DNA of 64,000 bases, from contig PUFA01000223.1 in assembly GCA_003508835.1 (NCBI GenBank), forward strand, positions 1,984,001 through 2,048,000, in the 5' to 3' direction. Positions within the stretch are counted from its first letter, which is position 1; each line of letters opens with the position of its first letter. This DNA comes from Eonycteris spelaea. Taxonomy: Eukaryota > Chordata > Mammalia > Chiroptera > Pteropodidae. The notes below the pieces were generated by a model that worked only from the letters and a program-made list of their open reading frames with translations, was not told the DNA's origin and searched no databases. Shown here one piece after another: positions 20,747 to 63,400 of this stretch. A program made the translations under genes and the position numbers.

Positions 20747-20766
20747 GAGCCGGCTGGTCACCTCCC

Positions 20767-22135
20767 CGCTGTGTGGGTGCGCTGCGGGAGGCTCCGGCAG
20801 GGAGGCACCACTGCTCCCCCGCTGCACCCCTTTGGGGCAGTGCACTGGGCTCCCCCAGGGCTGGGAGACAGGCGAGTGGGGGCCCCAGAACTCACGCCTG
20901 CAAAGCATGGTCCCACGAACCTCCAGAGGCGCCCCACGGCCCACAGGGCTGATGTGTGACTTGGGTCACACGGCCAAGGACAGAATATGGCTACAGCGCA
21001 CAGTGGGGACCTGAGTAGGGGTGACCTGGTGCGCAGGCCAGTGCCGGCTGCCAACATCGGGGGGAGTCTTAGCCCTGGAGCCAACAGGCCCTGGAGTGTA
21101 CAGCTGAGGGTGGCCCCCAGCCCCGCCCTCCCCCTGATCCTCGGCTTGGCTCCCTCCTCCCTCTGTCCCCCAACGCCACCCCTCACTGAAGGTCCCTCCC
21201 AGAAAGCTTCAGACCAGGCCCACCTCTGACCTACTCTGGACCAGGGCACGCTTTGGGCAGCCACAGCCACAGCCACATTTCCAGGTCCTCACTGGGCACA
21301 GTTGTGTCACTGGGGTGGGGACTGAGCAGACCACAGGCGTCCACCCCGTGGTGCTCACGGCCACCGGGAGAGACGGGCAGTAAGGGGCACCGTCACCTCA
21401 TGTGTGATCAGCACAGGAGCGGGGACGGCCAGGGGGTCTGAAAGCCAGACATCACAGGCAGGGCTGGGGGCTCTTCCAGAGGTGGCCAGAGAGCCTGGGG
21501 GCCGGCCACGCAGGGCCATCTCCGTCACCTTCAGGACGCGGGCCTTTGTCCTGAGACCAAGCCCCGTCTTGGCTGGGTTTCCTGGGGAAGCAGACGCTGT
21601 GATGAGAATTCAGAGGCAGGTCCATCCAGTCAACGCCACCCCCGCCCTGCGATTCCCATCACCGCAGATCAGCGTTGCAGGGAAATCGGAGCCGCACGGC
21701 ACGTGCTCTGCCGCGTCTGCGCCCCGCGCGCGGCCGCCGTCGTCGCGGGCGCGCGCGTCCCGCCGCCGGAGGCCGCGCCGTTGCGCAGCTGTGCCGCAGC
21801 CCGTTCCCTCATCCTGCTGGCGACACCTGGATGATGCCGCAGGGGCCATCGTGCCCGAGGCGGAGACGGGCTCATTTCCCGGGCTGACCCCTGGGCGTGG
21901 AATTGCGGGGTCCTGCGGTCACAGGCTGCTTCACTCCGCACCCTCCCGGACACGTGAGGAGGTCCCGGCGTCTGGTGTCGTCTTTCCTGCACAGGGGGTG
22001 ACGTCGTGCCTGCTCTGGCCCTAACAGGCGTCTCCCTGACGGTCAGTGTCGAGCTCACCGTGTGCTCACCGGCCGTTCGCATGTCTCCTGAGAAGCGCCA
22101 GCTCACGTCGTTTGCTCACGTTGTTTGGTTCTTCT
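20767..22135. other. Intergenic DNA 3' of AGXT with a CpG-dense core
   Basis: No gene recognised. Positions 21690-21800 are extremely CpG-dense (gcgcgcggccgccgtcgtcg-type) without exon features. Could be GC-drifted old repeat DNA running into the L1 that follows. Confidence 0.5.
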
Positions 22136-22139
22136 TTTC

Positions 22140-23165
22140 ATGGCTGACTCGTGAGTTTTCTGAGAGCTTCTGGCCACTGTCAGACACAGGTGTCGTGAGT
22201 GTTCTCCGCCCTGTGTCTTACCTGTTCTTTTTCTCAGCCGTGTCTTTCAAAGAGCAGACACTCCAGACGTGGACAAGCCCTCCTTGCCCGAGTTTCCTCT
22301 CCTGGTCTGCGCTGTCTGTGCCCCGTCTGGCGATCGTCGGCTGCTTCATGGTCCCGCAGGCAGCTGTCGACGTCTGCCTCAGAGACGACGGCGTCAGCTT
22401 CTGTGTGCACTTTGTCATCCACATCGGGGTTCGGCGTCACCCATGGCTGACACTCGGTCGGCCCGCCAGCGTGTGTCGAGCAGACCCCACCCTTCCCCGT
22501 CGAGCTGGCTCGGCCGCTTCCTTGGCTCATCTACGCTGGCCACTCCATTCCGTGCTGCTGCTGTGTTCGGCCCCCAACATCAGCGCCAAACCCCAACACA
22601 CTGCAGCTTTTAATCAAGTGGCAGGTCCTCTGATTTCGTTCTCTTTCAGGCTGTTTTTCCTACCCTGGGTCCTTTGAGTTTCCATATAAATTTTAGAGTT
22701 ATCTTGTCTAGAGCTTGCTGGAATTTGATGGGAATTGCACTAAATTTGTGTATCAAGTTGAGCACAGTGGAAATCATCAAAACATAGATTTTTAATTTAA
22801 AGGTTCGAAAGACCTGATGTTAAGTATTTTAAAAATTACCCGTTATAATGCTTCTAGTTTTCAGTGTGGAGGTCTTGCATGCTTTTGTTAGATGAATTTC
22901 TGGGAGTTTGCTCTTTCTCCTGCTGTTGTAAATGGTGCTTTAAATTTTTCATTTCCAGTGGTTTATTCTTGACGTAGGGAAGCTCAGCCCTCCTTTCTCT
23001 ATTAACTTTGTGTCTTCTGACCTCGCTAAATTCACAAAGTCTAGTGATTTCTTAGTAGATTCCTTAGGGTTTTCTACGTAAATAATCAAGTTGTCTATGA
23101 ATAAGGACAGTTTTACTTCTTGTCTCCCAATATTCACTCCTCTTACTTATTTTTCCTGCCTCATT
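22140..23165 (-). repeat. LINE-1 ORF2 fragment, antisense
   Basis: The minus strand keeps a 62-codon open remnant (23137 to 22949) from the reverse-transcriptase region. The usual FADD-type catalytic motif is replaced by FIDN, so it cannot be active. The plus-strand text from 22620 on is ordinary AT-rich antisense L1; the part from 22140 to 22620 aligns by phrase order but has become GC- and CpG-rich. Confidence 0.85.
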
Positions 23166-23570
23166 GCACAGGCAAGGACCCTACTCCGCAGAGCCCGTGA
23201 CAGGCAGCTCAGGGCCCATGGTGGCCTGGGTCTGGTGCGTGGCGGGGCGCTGGGGGGCTCCTTCTCCCCCGGGGCCCCGTGCCATGCCAGGTGCTGTGTT
23301 TAGAACAGTGAGCGGTTCTCTGCTCCAGAACCCCACTCTCTCGTCAGGGCTTTCCCGAGATGCCACGTGGTGCCCCCCGTCCCGCGGGTACCCCAGCCCA
23401 CACACCTGCGGGTAGCCCAGCTTGCTCCAGCCCACTCAGCACTCACAGCCCCCGAGCCACCCCATAAACGGACACTCCCGGGGACGTGACACCGTCTCCA
23501 CAACCCATGGAGGGCACTGGCCCGTCCTCGTTCTTCGCGGTAGACGGGGCGAGGCGTGAGAACAGCTGGC
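23166..23570. other. Short intergenic gap before MAB21L4 3' end
   Basis: GC-rich single-copy sequence; nothing recognised. Confidence 0.5.
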
Positions 23571-23586
23571 CTGCGAAGTGTGTTAA

Positions 23587-23592
23587 TTTATT
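23587..23592 (-). terminator. MAB21L4: MAB21L4 polyadenylation signal
   Basis: TTTATT on the plus strand is AATAAA on the minus strand, 321 nt past the stop codon. It is the first canonical signal downstream. Confidence 0.75.
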
Positions 23593-23912
23593 CGGGACCT
23601 CACGTACAGTGTTTCATCACCCCGAGCAGCACAGGACGCGGGTGGGGACCAGCCTCGAGGTCCAGGCCTCGTGCGGACACTCAGTTCTCAGAGTCGTAAT
23701 GGCAGTACACAGGAGGATGGACCCATGTCACATGAAACACTCAGCCCTGGAGACCTGGAGACGAGGCAGCTGCTCCCGGAGGCCCACTGTCCGACACTCC
23801 TAGTCTCCCACGAGGCCGTCCCCTGGACTGCTGCTGGGGATGAAGCCCCTCCGCCACCAACCACGGCCTAAGGTGAAGCCCGGCCCCTGCTGCCGAGGCC
23901 CAGGCGGCCCGC

Positions 23913-31735
<7,823 letters not shown>

Positions 31736-31749
31736 TTACCGACAGGCAG

Positions 31750-34285
31750 GAATGTCACAGGAGGGGGCGGCGCCGCCTGGCTCCTCCCCGTGCCCCACAC
31801 ACTCTGCCTCTGGGCCCAGGGCACAGGGACCCCGCCCTGGCAGGCCGGCCTCCTCTGTCCTGCTGTCCCGGCGCTGGGGGGCCTGCCTCAGGCGGTCCCC
31901 CTCCCACTGTACCATCAGGGCCCCCCGCCCGACTCAGGCTTCGGCACACGGCACCCCCTGTGTCAGGGGGCAAAGGCGAGGCAGCGCCCTGGCTGCCCAG
32001 GACCCTGAGTGTCTCTCTAAGGCAGCCTGAAGCCACCGGCCTGGGCTGAAGGCTGCGTTTCCACAGTGACCCACACACCCCCTCAGGCACTTGTGCCCCT
32101 GGGAGCCTCAGACCCCAAGTCCAGGTGTGAACCCTGCCTCCTCCCCCATAAGGCCTGCTCCCAGTGGCCCCTGCCCTGCCCCCAGCCCTGGGCCCACAGG
32201 CTGCCCACCCCCCACCCCACCCTGAGAGGACCTGGCACCTGCCTGAGCCTGGAGCTGCAGTGGGTCTGGCTCCACCTCACGGGGCTGGTAAGCCCCGCCC
32301 CCTCCCCCCCTCCACACTGGTGTTGGGCGCCCCTCCCCCAGCCCTCCCTGCCCAGGGCCTTGCACGTCCCAGCCAGCAGGTGGGAGCCGCTCCTGTGACC
32401 CTTGGCCCCGCCAGGCTGGCTGTGCTCTCCGCTGGAGCTTCTGCAAACAGCAATCATGGAGAGGCCCCCAGACGCTGAGGCTGAGGTGCCGCCCACAGCC
32501 CCCCAAGGGAGCCTGGGGCCTCAGCCATGCACGGGCCTGGGCCTCAGAGCGGGCAGCCGTGGGCAGAGCCAGGGTCCGGGGCGCTCACTTCCGGGTGCTC
32601 GCAAGCCTTTCGAGGCGCTGCAGCCCCCGCGAGCGGATCTCTGTGCCCCCAGGACGGGGGCTCACTTTCTCCCAGGGGAGCCCCTGAGACTGCTTCCTCC
32701 TGGCACCTGGCCCAGAGCACGGGTGCTTCTCCGATTCCACGGCCCACGTGCCCTCGCCCCCTGCACCCCGCTGGCCCCACACCCTGCCCTTCCATCTCCA
32801 GGGGACTCTGGCCGTGGAGAGGGCGTCGCTGTGGAGGAGCTCGTCTGCGGCCTCGCGCTGACCCTCTGTCCCCGGAGTCGGGTCCTCGTGTCACTCCAGC
32901 TCCGCTTCCCAGGAGCCTCACAAGTGTCCCCTGAATTCCCCAGGGTGGCTCAGCGAAGCTGACCGCGGGGCAGGGCCTCCTAGACTGCGGGGTGGGGTGG
33001 GGGCGAGGCCCCCATGCCGAGCGATGGCAGTTGTGGGGGTGCAGCCAGAGTGCCAGAGGGGCCAGGCTGTCTGGGGGGCGGTCCTCAGTGCGCCCTGGAG
33101 CGGGCACTCGGACTCATAGGGTAGAGGACAAGTGGAGGCCAGGAAGCTGGGGGTAAGCTCGCCTGGCCCCCAGGGCAGAGCAGAGAGAGGGACGAGGATG
33201 GGGCGGGCTGCTGGAGGAGGGACACGGGCCCCCGGCCGCCACACAGCCTCTGACCACGAGGAGCCTCTGGTCCCGACCCCGCAGGCCTGGCACTCCCCGG
33301 GCCCGGCACCCGTGCCCACCGCCCCCAGGCCCGGCAGGACACTGAGGTGAGCGCTGGCGGAGGGCCCGGCGTGGGCAGCAGCATGGTGGACGCAGCACCC
33401 CGCCGGCTCGTGGCAGCGTGCGGGGGCTCGCCCGCACGCGCACCTGCGGCCTCAAAGCATGTTCGTGCCCCTCCCCCTTCGCACCCCTGCTCGGGGCGCA
33501 CGGGCCGTGTTGCCGGAATTCCCAGGGGTGCCAGGCGGGGGGGTGGCTAGAGCACCTCCCACCCAAACAGTCCCAGGTAAGGGGTGACAACCCCAAAGTG
33601 GCGAGGGCCTTGCAGGGAAGGGGGCCAGGCCCGCTGGGAGGAGCCCTGGCCCGTGTGCCTCCTGCACGTTCCCGCCTGGCGGGGAGGCCCTGCTGGCCAT
33701 GCAGCCCCCCGGGCCGGGCGTGCAGGCCGGGTGGGCAGACCATCAGGCACGCTGCCCCTGGGGGCCCACAGGCCACCCCGCCTGCCGCCACCTCCCCGGG
33801 GACCATACCTATCATCTCCTGCTGCGCCTTCAAGCAGGTGGGAGGAGGTGGCTGATGGCTAACCCCACGGTTCACGGGGCGGGCAGGCCCTCTCCTGCAT
33901 GAGACAGCAGTGGCCCTTGGGGGGGGCGCCTGTGAGGACAAATCCGTCTCTGGGGGCGTCAGAGGGGATGGCAGAGGGGACGGCGCCGAGAGGGTGAGCT
34001 GTCCAGGTGTTCGCAGGTGCTCAGGGCCGTCCAGGGAGAACCAGGTGTGTGGCCGACCAGCACTGTCACCTGGAGGTACCCGCTCTTGCCAGTGGCAGAA
34101 GCAGCTGAGCCATGGAGAGTGCCGAGGCGGCCAGGGCCCAGGTTGGGTGGGCAGGGGTGGGCAGGCAGAGGAGCACCCCGGGGACCTCAGCACGGGGCAG
34201 GGGGAGGGTCCATGTGGCTCGTCGGGGCCACGCAGGGCGGCCAGCTCTGTGCGTCCAGGTGCTGCAGGTGGGGTTGGGCTGCAGG
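31750..34285. other. Intergenic DNA between MAB21L4 and CROCC2, no gene
   Basis: GC-rich single-copy sequence; the open frames overlap on both strands and show nothing recognisable. Confidence 0.55.
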
Positions 34286-34289
34286 TGCT

Positions 34290-35270
34290 ATGGTTGGGTT
34301 TGGGGGCTATTTCTTTTACTGTGACAAATGGAAGTTTACTGTCCTAACCATTTCTGAGTGTCGATCAGTGACATGGAGAACATTCACACCACCACCATCT
34401 CCAGGACTCTTCATCCTAAAACGAGACTCTGTCCCTGTTACACACTCAGTCCCCAGCCCTCCCCGGCGCACCTGTATTAAGCGAAATGAGCCAGTTGTGA
34501 CAGGATGAAGACAGCGTGATGCTGCAGCTGCCCCCGCCCCCTTTTCCCATCTAAGCCGCGTTCTGTCCGCCACGCGCCCGCTGCTGGACACGCGGGGGTC
34601 TCCCTGCTGGCTGCTGTGACGGATGCGCTGTGAACATCGGGGCGCGAGGCCCTCCTGGACACCCCGCTCTCTCCTCCCGGGCGCGTACCCAGACGCGGGG
34701 TCGCTGGACCACGTGGTCCTTCCAGTTTTCACCTTTGCGGGTCCCCCGTGGCCGCACCCTCGGACGCTCCCCCCCAGCAGTGCGCGAGGGTCCCCGTCCT
34801 TCACGTCCCCCCGGCCCGCGTTCTCCCCGGGTTCTCGGGGTCTGGGCAGCAGCCGTCCTGATGGGTGCTTTGACCTGCCTCTGCCTGGGGATCGGGGTCG
34901 TTGAGCATCTTTTCGTGGGCTTGCGGGCCATTCCTGTATCTTCTTTGGGGAAATGTCTGTTCCGGTCCTTGGCCAGTCTCTAGGTCGAGTTGCTTGGGGT
35001 TTTTTGTCGTTGGCCTGTACGAGGTCTTCACGTTTTCTCGACATTCATTCTCACCCCGGACGCGCGGTTTGCAATATCGTCTTCCATTCCGCGGGTGGTC
35101 GTCTGTCCCACTCTCGTGACGATAGTCCCTGACGCACAGGAGATTTCATTTAGCCAGTTCACCTTCCTCTCTTTCGTTGCCGGTGTTTTCCGTGTCGTAG
35201 CTAAGCAATCATTGCCAAGTCCAAGGCCATGACGATTGGCCCCGGCGTTTCTCTGACAGCCTCACGGCTC
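34290..35270 (-). repeat. LINE-1 antisense fragment, GC-drifted
   Basis: Phrase order follows antisense L1 (tgagcatcttttcgtgggc, atgtctgttccggtccttgg, aagcaatcattgccaagtcc), but many A/T positions of the usual sequence are now G/C and new CpGs are frequent (for example 34550-34800). Confidence 0.8.
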
Positions 35271-37740
35271 CAGCGCTTACGGCTGGGTTCTGGGCAGGGC
35301 TTCGACGCCCCACACCCGGGCAGAGACACCCCGCTCCTCTCTTCCCTGCAGTGCAGCGTCTGAGGCCTCGTTTTATCTGCCCCTCGAGAGCCAGTCGGCA
35401 CCCAGGAGCCACCCGGCGCCCCAGGACCGTGCCCACCGTCCACCTACGGCGCCCTCGAAGGCAACCCTTCGAACGGATGGGCACAGGGCGGGTTCTGCCC
35501 CTCGGGGCCTCTCGGGACTGACCCGCAGCCTGGATCCCCCACCAGCCGGGGCTGATGACCACCCTGTGGCCTCTGGGCAGGGGCCACAGACACACGGACG
35601 GCGACCAGCAGCCTGGGGCGCCCACCAGCAGGCAGCAGGCCGGCCAGCTGGCTTTGGCACCAGTCAGCAGCCCCAGGCGGTGCCCGAGCCGGCGCCCCAG
35701 CTAACGTCCAGAGCAGGGCTGTGTTTTGGGCCGGCTGTGGAGTGTCCAGCTGGCTTCCTATCTGGCATCGGCGGGGCACACGCCCCACAGGGTCGTGACC
35801 CCGGCTCACCTGGGCCCCTGGCAGGAGCCGGTCCCCTCCCACACAGCCCTCCCCCACGCTGTCCTTCGGGGTGATGACAGTGCGATGTGTCAGCCGTGGG
35901 TAAGTGGCTCTCTGGGGAAGGCGCAGGTCCCTGGGGACACAGCGGAGGGAGACAGGCCGGCCCCAGAGCAGACTGGAGGGAGACGGAAGGCTCCACGTCC
36001 CCCTGCGGCCTCTGCCCTCCTCCCCTCCCCCGTGTCCTCCATGTGACCGGTCTTCCGAGGACACGTCAGGGTCGAGCATCCTGTCCACAGCAGGCCCGTC
36101 TGTCAGGCTGAGGACAAGGGAGGCCGACCAAAGGCAGGAGTGACCAGGCCTCGCACCAGGAAGCAGGAGGCTTCTGGGCACAAGCTGAGGTCCCAGCCCC
36201 TGGGGGACACCCGCCGGTGTGCACAGGCCCGTGAGAGCCTCAAGGGGCCGGCCCACGGGCGTGGGGGGGTGGGTCATGCATCGTGGGGGGTGCTCAGGGC
36301 AGAGGGGCCCCACATGGGCTGGAGGGAGCTGGTGGGGGGCCCAGGCAGGACGACCTCACCCCTGGTGGGGTCACCAACTGTCCTGGTTCCCGGTGACTAT
36401 TGTCTTATTCCTACTCACCTGAGTGACCTTCGAAGATGGCACACAGACCTCGGCTTCCCCCTGACCCCCACTGCCCGAGCCCCCCACACTGAGCCCCCAC
36501 CCGAGCAGGCGCTCTCAGCAGAGGGCAGGGCCACACCCGTGGTCAGAGGGTTCAGCGCCCGGGCAACAGGAAACGCTGGCCCTGCCCCCTCTCCCCAAGC
36601 CCTTTCCCAGGCTTGTGGGGCTCCTGCACTCGGGGTGCTGCAGGCAGCCTGGGGACAGCGGTGCCCAGGCCATGGCAAGGGCTCTGGAACTCCGCTCCGT
36701 GCCATCGGGGCGTTGCCAGTCCAGGGGGCGGGGCAGATGGAGGACAGGGCCCTCGGCCCCCAGGAACTGCCCAGGAAACCCCACGCCAGCCCTGGATGCC
36801 CAGGGGGCATGTCCCGCCGAGACCCTGGCCGGAGGCACCCTGGTGACCACCCTCCCTGGAAGGGGCCGGGGCATGGACCCAAGGACAGGTGTCTCAGGGA
36901 GTGGCTTTGAGCTCAGGCACCCCCTCCTGGGTTCTGAGGAAGTGGCCCGCACCCCGTCTGGCTCCCTGCGGGCAGCCCTGGGGACAGAGATGCTCACCAC
37001 CAAATGTCCATCCCCACTGCCAGGTCCCTTCTGGGTGGCCACAGAGGGACTGGGGTCTCCAGGGGTCCCTAGGGTGGCCTGAATGGCCTCCCCCCACCAG
37101 AGAAGAAGCTGCTCCTGGCTGCAGCGCCCCCGGGGGCTGCTCCTGCCCCGGGGCTCCCAACGGCGACGGCCCAGCTGGCGGAGGTCCAGCTTGGGACGAG
37201 GAGGCCCCCAGGGTGAAGAGTTGGGTGGGGATGCTGACCTGGCCGAATGTCCAGCGGCAGGCTCAGTCCTGAGGCCTAGGAGGCCCCGCTGGCCTGTGTC
37301 TGCAGGACGGGCCCTCGCTCCCTTCCCTCCCCGCCCTCCGGTGGACGGCCCCACCGGCCCGGATGGATAACCCGGCAGGGTCCCCACCAGCCTTTATATA
37401 TATGGCTGCAGGAAGGTTCAGGTGACTGAGAAGCGGCGTCCCCCGGCTAGCCCGGACGCAGTGCCCGTGGACAGGTCCAGAAGGAATCGCGCTCCGTCAG
37501 GCGTGCCCCGTGTGAGGCTAGGAAGCCCCGGCCTCCTGGTCCCCGGGGCGGCTCCCCCCTCAGGCCCCTCTGCCACGAGCCAGCTCTTCCCGAGTCTGAG
37601 GGGCAGTCACGGCTCAACACTGGGAGGCAGCCGTGGTCTGCGCCACCCGCCCCGCCCGGTGTGTGGCCCCGGCACAGGGCTCCCCAGCCAGGCGTGGCGG
37701 GAGGCCGGCCCCTCCCGCGTGGTCGCTCAGGCGCGGCCTC
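35271..37740. other. Intergenic DNA upstream of CROCC2
   Basis: No gene recognised. An isolated TATA-like run (tttatatatatgg, 37393-37405) stands out in GC-rich sequence 640 bp before the CROCC2 ATG. Confidence 0.5.
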
Positions 37741-37793
37741 ACCCTGGGCGGCTCCAGGTCTCGGGAAACCGCTTCCTGACAACAGCGTTCCTT

Positions 37794-37866
37794 GGTCCCA
37801 TGGCAACAAGGACGGCTCCTGTTTCCAGGGAAACCCAGGCTTCAGCGTCGCAGTAGCCACGGCAAC
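37794..37866 (+). promoter_or_regulatory. CROCC2: CROCC2 promoter, cluster of three X-box-like sites
   Basis: Three 6-2-6 sites lie 178-250 bp before the CROCC2 ATG: GGTCCCATGGCAAC (37794), GTTTCCAGGGAAAC (37821, palindromic) and GTAGCCACGGCAAC (37853, good RFX consensus). RFX factors drive ciliary genes, fitting a rootletin paralogue. Confidence 0.65.
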
Positions 37867-38043
37867 ACATAAGCGCTGGGTTGTCTGCGGTCCCAGCCAG
37901 AGGGGCCCAGGACCCAGGACGGGAGCGGGTGCTGCACAGGTGTGGCAGGTGCAGCACAGGTGTGGCCCCTGTGCCTGAGGAGTGAGGCCAGCGGGGCCGC
38001 CTGACCGCGGGGCCGGCTCTGTCCCCGGCCCTGCTCCACCACC

Positions 38044-60425
<22,382 letters not shown>

Positions 60426-60429
60426 GCAT

Positions 60430-63400
60430 CGAGAGCGCATCGTTTTTCACTGCACAGCGACATTCCCTGGACCGCTAAACCGTGTCCGCTTACCCGGCCA
60501 CCTGCAGCTGGGCACTTGGGCTGTTCCGGTTTGGGGCCACAATGGACAAGACTGTGATGAACACACATGCTCGTTTCTCTGGAGTAAAGGGGCAGGAGTG
60601 AAACTGGGGTTCGCATGCGTTGGGCTTTACGAAGAACTGCCAAATAGCTCCCAAAGTGGTTCTGTCATTTCACTCTGCGGCCAGCATCTGTCGGATTGCA
60701 TTTCCCTGATGACGAGTGATGTTGAGCACATTTTCATGTGCTTATTGGATATTTACAGACCTCCTTCTGTCTACTTCTATTCAAGTCTTTCGCCCAGTTT
60801 TTATTGGATCTTTGTATTTTGGTTACAGGAGTATAGTTTTCACAAAGCTCAGATACACATACTTCGTCAGGGAGACAAACTGTGAATATTTTCAAGTTTG
60901 TGGCTTGTGTGTACATTTCCTTGACGGTATTTTTGATGGAGAGAAAATTTTAACTTTGGCAAAGTCCAATGACCAAGTTTCTTAAAAATGCTATGGTATT
61001 TTCTAGGTCCTGTCTGAGAAATGTTTGCCCAGCCCAAGAGCAAGAAAATATCACCGTATGTTGTCACCTCGCTGCCCCCTTAAGTCCCCGATCCATCCCC
61101 ATTGGTTTTTGTGCAGAGCAGGCTCTCCAAGTCTGGCAGCATCAGGTCAGCTGGGACTTGTTAAAAGTGCAGATTCTCGGGCCCACCCCAAACCGCCTGC
61201 ATCAGAAGCCCTGTGGGCGGGACCCAGAAATCTGGATGTCAGCCCTCCGGGTGATCCTGACACACGCCGAAGTGCGTGACCCTCACGGGTACGGCATGGA
61301 GCAGGAACCGAAGGCCGTTCTCTTGCATGCTAATCTCCCGTTGTTCGGCACCAGTTTTTGAAAAGACTCTCCTTTCCCTCTTGAATTACCCTGGCACTTG
61401 TCGCAAATGGATCGATCGTGTAGATGCACAGACCGTGGTGTTGACCTGTGCCAGTCCATCTGTGTTCTTCTTTCGCCAAAACCACACTGTCTTGACCATT
61501 GAGTTTTTAGTAAGTCTTAAAATTGGGTAGTGTGAGTGCTTTAATCTTATTCTGCTTTTCCAAGATTGTTTTCTCTGTTCTAAATCCTTTGCGTATCCAT
61601 ATACATGGTAGAGTCAATTTTTACAACCCCTCCCCCCCCAAAAAAAAAGCCCGATTGGGATGGGGTTGATTTTATAGATCAGTCTGAGACGACTGGACAC
61701 GTTGAGTATACTGTGAGCTGTCTGTTCATGAATATGGTATGCCTCCAGTAAGCATGCTTCCACTTAATCCCTCTCAGCTGTGTTTTGTAGTTTTCAGTGT
61801 AGGGGTCTCACACGTTTGATTAAATTAATTCCTAGGTTTGATATTGTGGATCGTCTTGCTGTTTTAATTTCCTTTTCCCCCTCTTCTTTACTAGTGTCTA
61901 GAAACGTGATCTCACATACTAACTTTGAATCACGCACTTCCGAGTGCCAGGGCTTTTCACGTACGTTGTCACGTTGTCTGCGGATAACGACAGCTTCACC
62001 TCCATTCTGATCTTGGTGCCTTTATTTCTCCTTTTTTAAGGCCCTGGGTAAATGCCAGCAGAACAAAGCTAAAAGGAAGTGGTGACATTGGCCAGCCTTC
62101 CACCAAACTCAATCATAGGGAGAGAACGCAACATTTCACTCTTAAGTGTGATGTTATCCACAGGCTTTTTATAGATGCCCCTTATCAGATTGAATACATT
62201 CCATTTTATTCCTAGTCTGCTGAGAGATTTCATCATGAATGAGTTTTGGATTCTGTTAAATGTGTTTTCTGTATCTATTATATCTATTACATCATTGTAC
62301 TCCTTATTCTGTTAATGTGGTGAATTATATTGGTTAATTTTTGATGTTGAACCAACCTTGCATTCCTGAGATAAACCCTACTAGGTCAAAAGTTAATAGA
62401 CATTTTACATATTTTTAAATTTAATTTCATAATATTTTGTTAGGGATTGTTGCATCTTATACTCATGAGGAATATTAGTCTATAACTTTCTCTCTTTTTT
62501 TTGTAATTTTTTCTTGTAATGTTTTTGTCAGTTGGGAAGTGTTCCTTCCTCCTCAATATAGTGAAAGTGTTTTAAATTTGGTGTTATTTTCCCTAAATGT
62601 TGGTAGAATTCACTAGTGAAGACACCTGAGTCTGGCGTTTTCTTTGTGAGAAAAATTTCCATAATAAATTCAATTTTTTAACAGACATAGGGCTACTCAG
62701 ATTTTCCGCTCATTCTTGTGGCTTTCTTCTTCTGCATCCCGATAATTTTGCTTGTGTTGTTATTATCATTCAGTTCAAACTATTTTCTCATCTTCTATGT
62801 GATTTCTTCTTTGATCACTTAGATGTATATTGCCTAATTTCCAAATATAGGGATTTTCTAAATATCTAATTGTTATCCATTTCTAAGATTCCATTATGGT
62901 CAGAAAACACACTCCATATTATTGTAATGGGTTTAAATGTAGTGAGGTGTGTTGTGTGGCCGACCTATTGTCTTGTTGAACATTCTGTTGTCACGTGAAG
63001 GGTTATGGTTATTGGTGAGCGCAGAGTCTGTAACTATTAAGTGAAGTCTAGTGACTTGACAGTGTTTAAATCTTCTATGTCCTTATTGGTTTTTGTTTGT
63101 TTGCCTTGGTTTATTTGGCTGGTGGCTTTTGTCTCCATATTCTATCAGTAACAGAAGGGCAGTAAAATCTCTATGATTGTGGAAATATCTGTGTCTGCCT
63201 TTAGTTCTGCCCATTTTTGCCTTATGTATTTTGAATTCCTATTATTGATTGCATACATCTTTAGTATTTTAGTCTTCACGAGAACTGCCTTTTTATCATG
63301 ATAAAAACCCCTCCTGTCTCCAGCAATACTGTTTTTATTGTCATATACTTTTTCTGATATTGATGCCCCACCCCCACCCCCTTACTCATAAGCTTGCTGA

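Noticed and set aside
22949..23137. 62-codon minus-strand frame with reverse-transcriptase resemblance
   Set aside because: It is a dead L1 ORF2 fragment with an altered catalytic motif, not a host gene or retrovirus.
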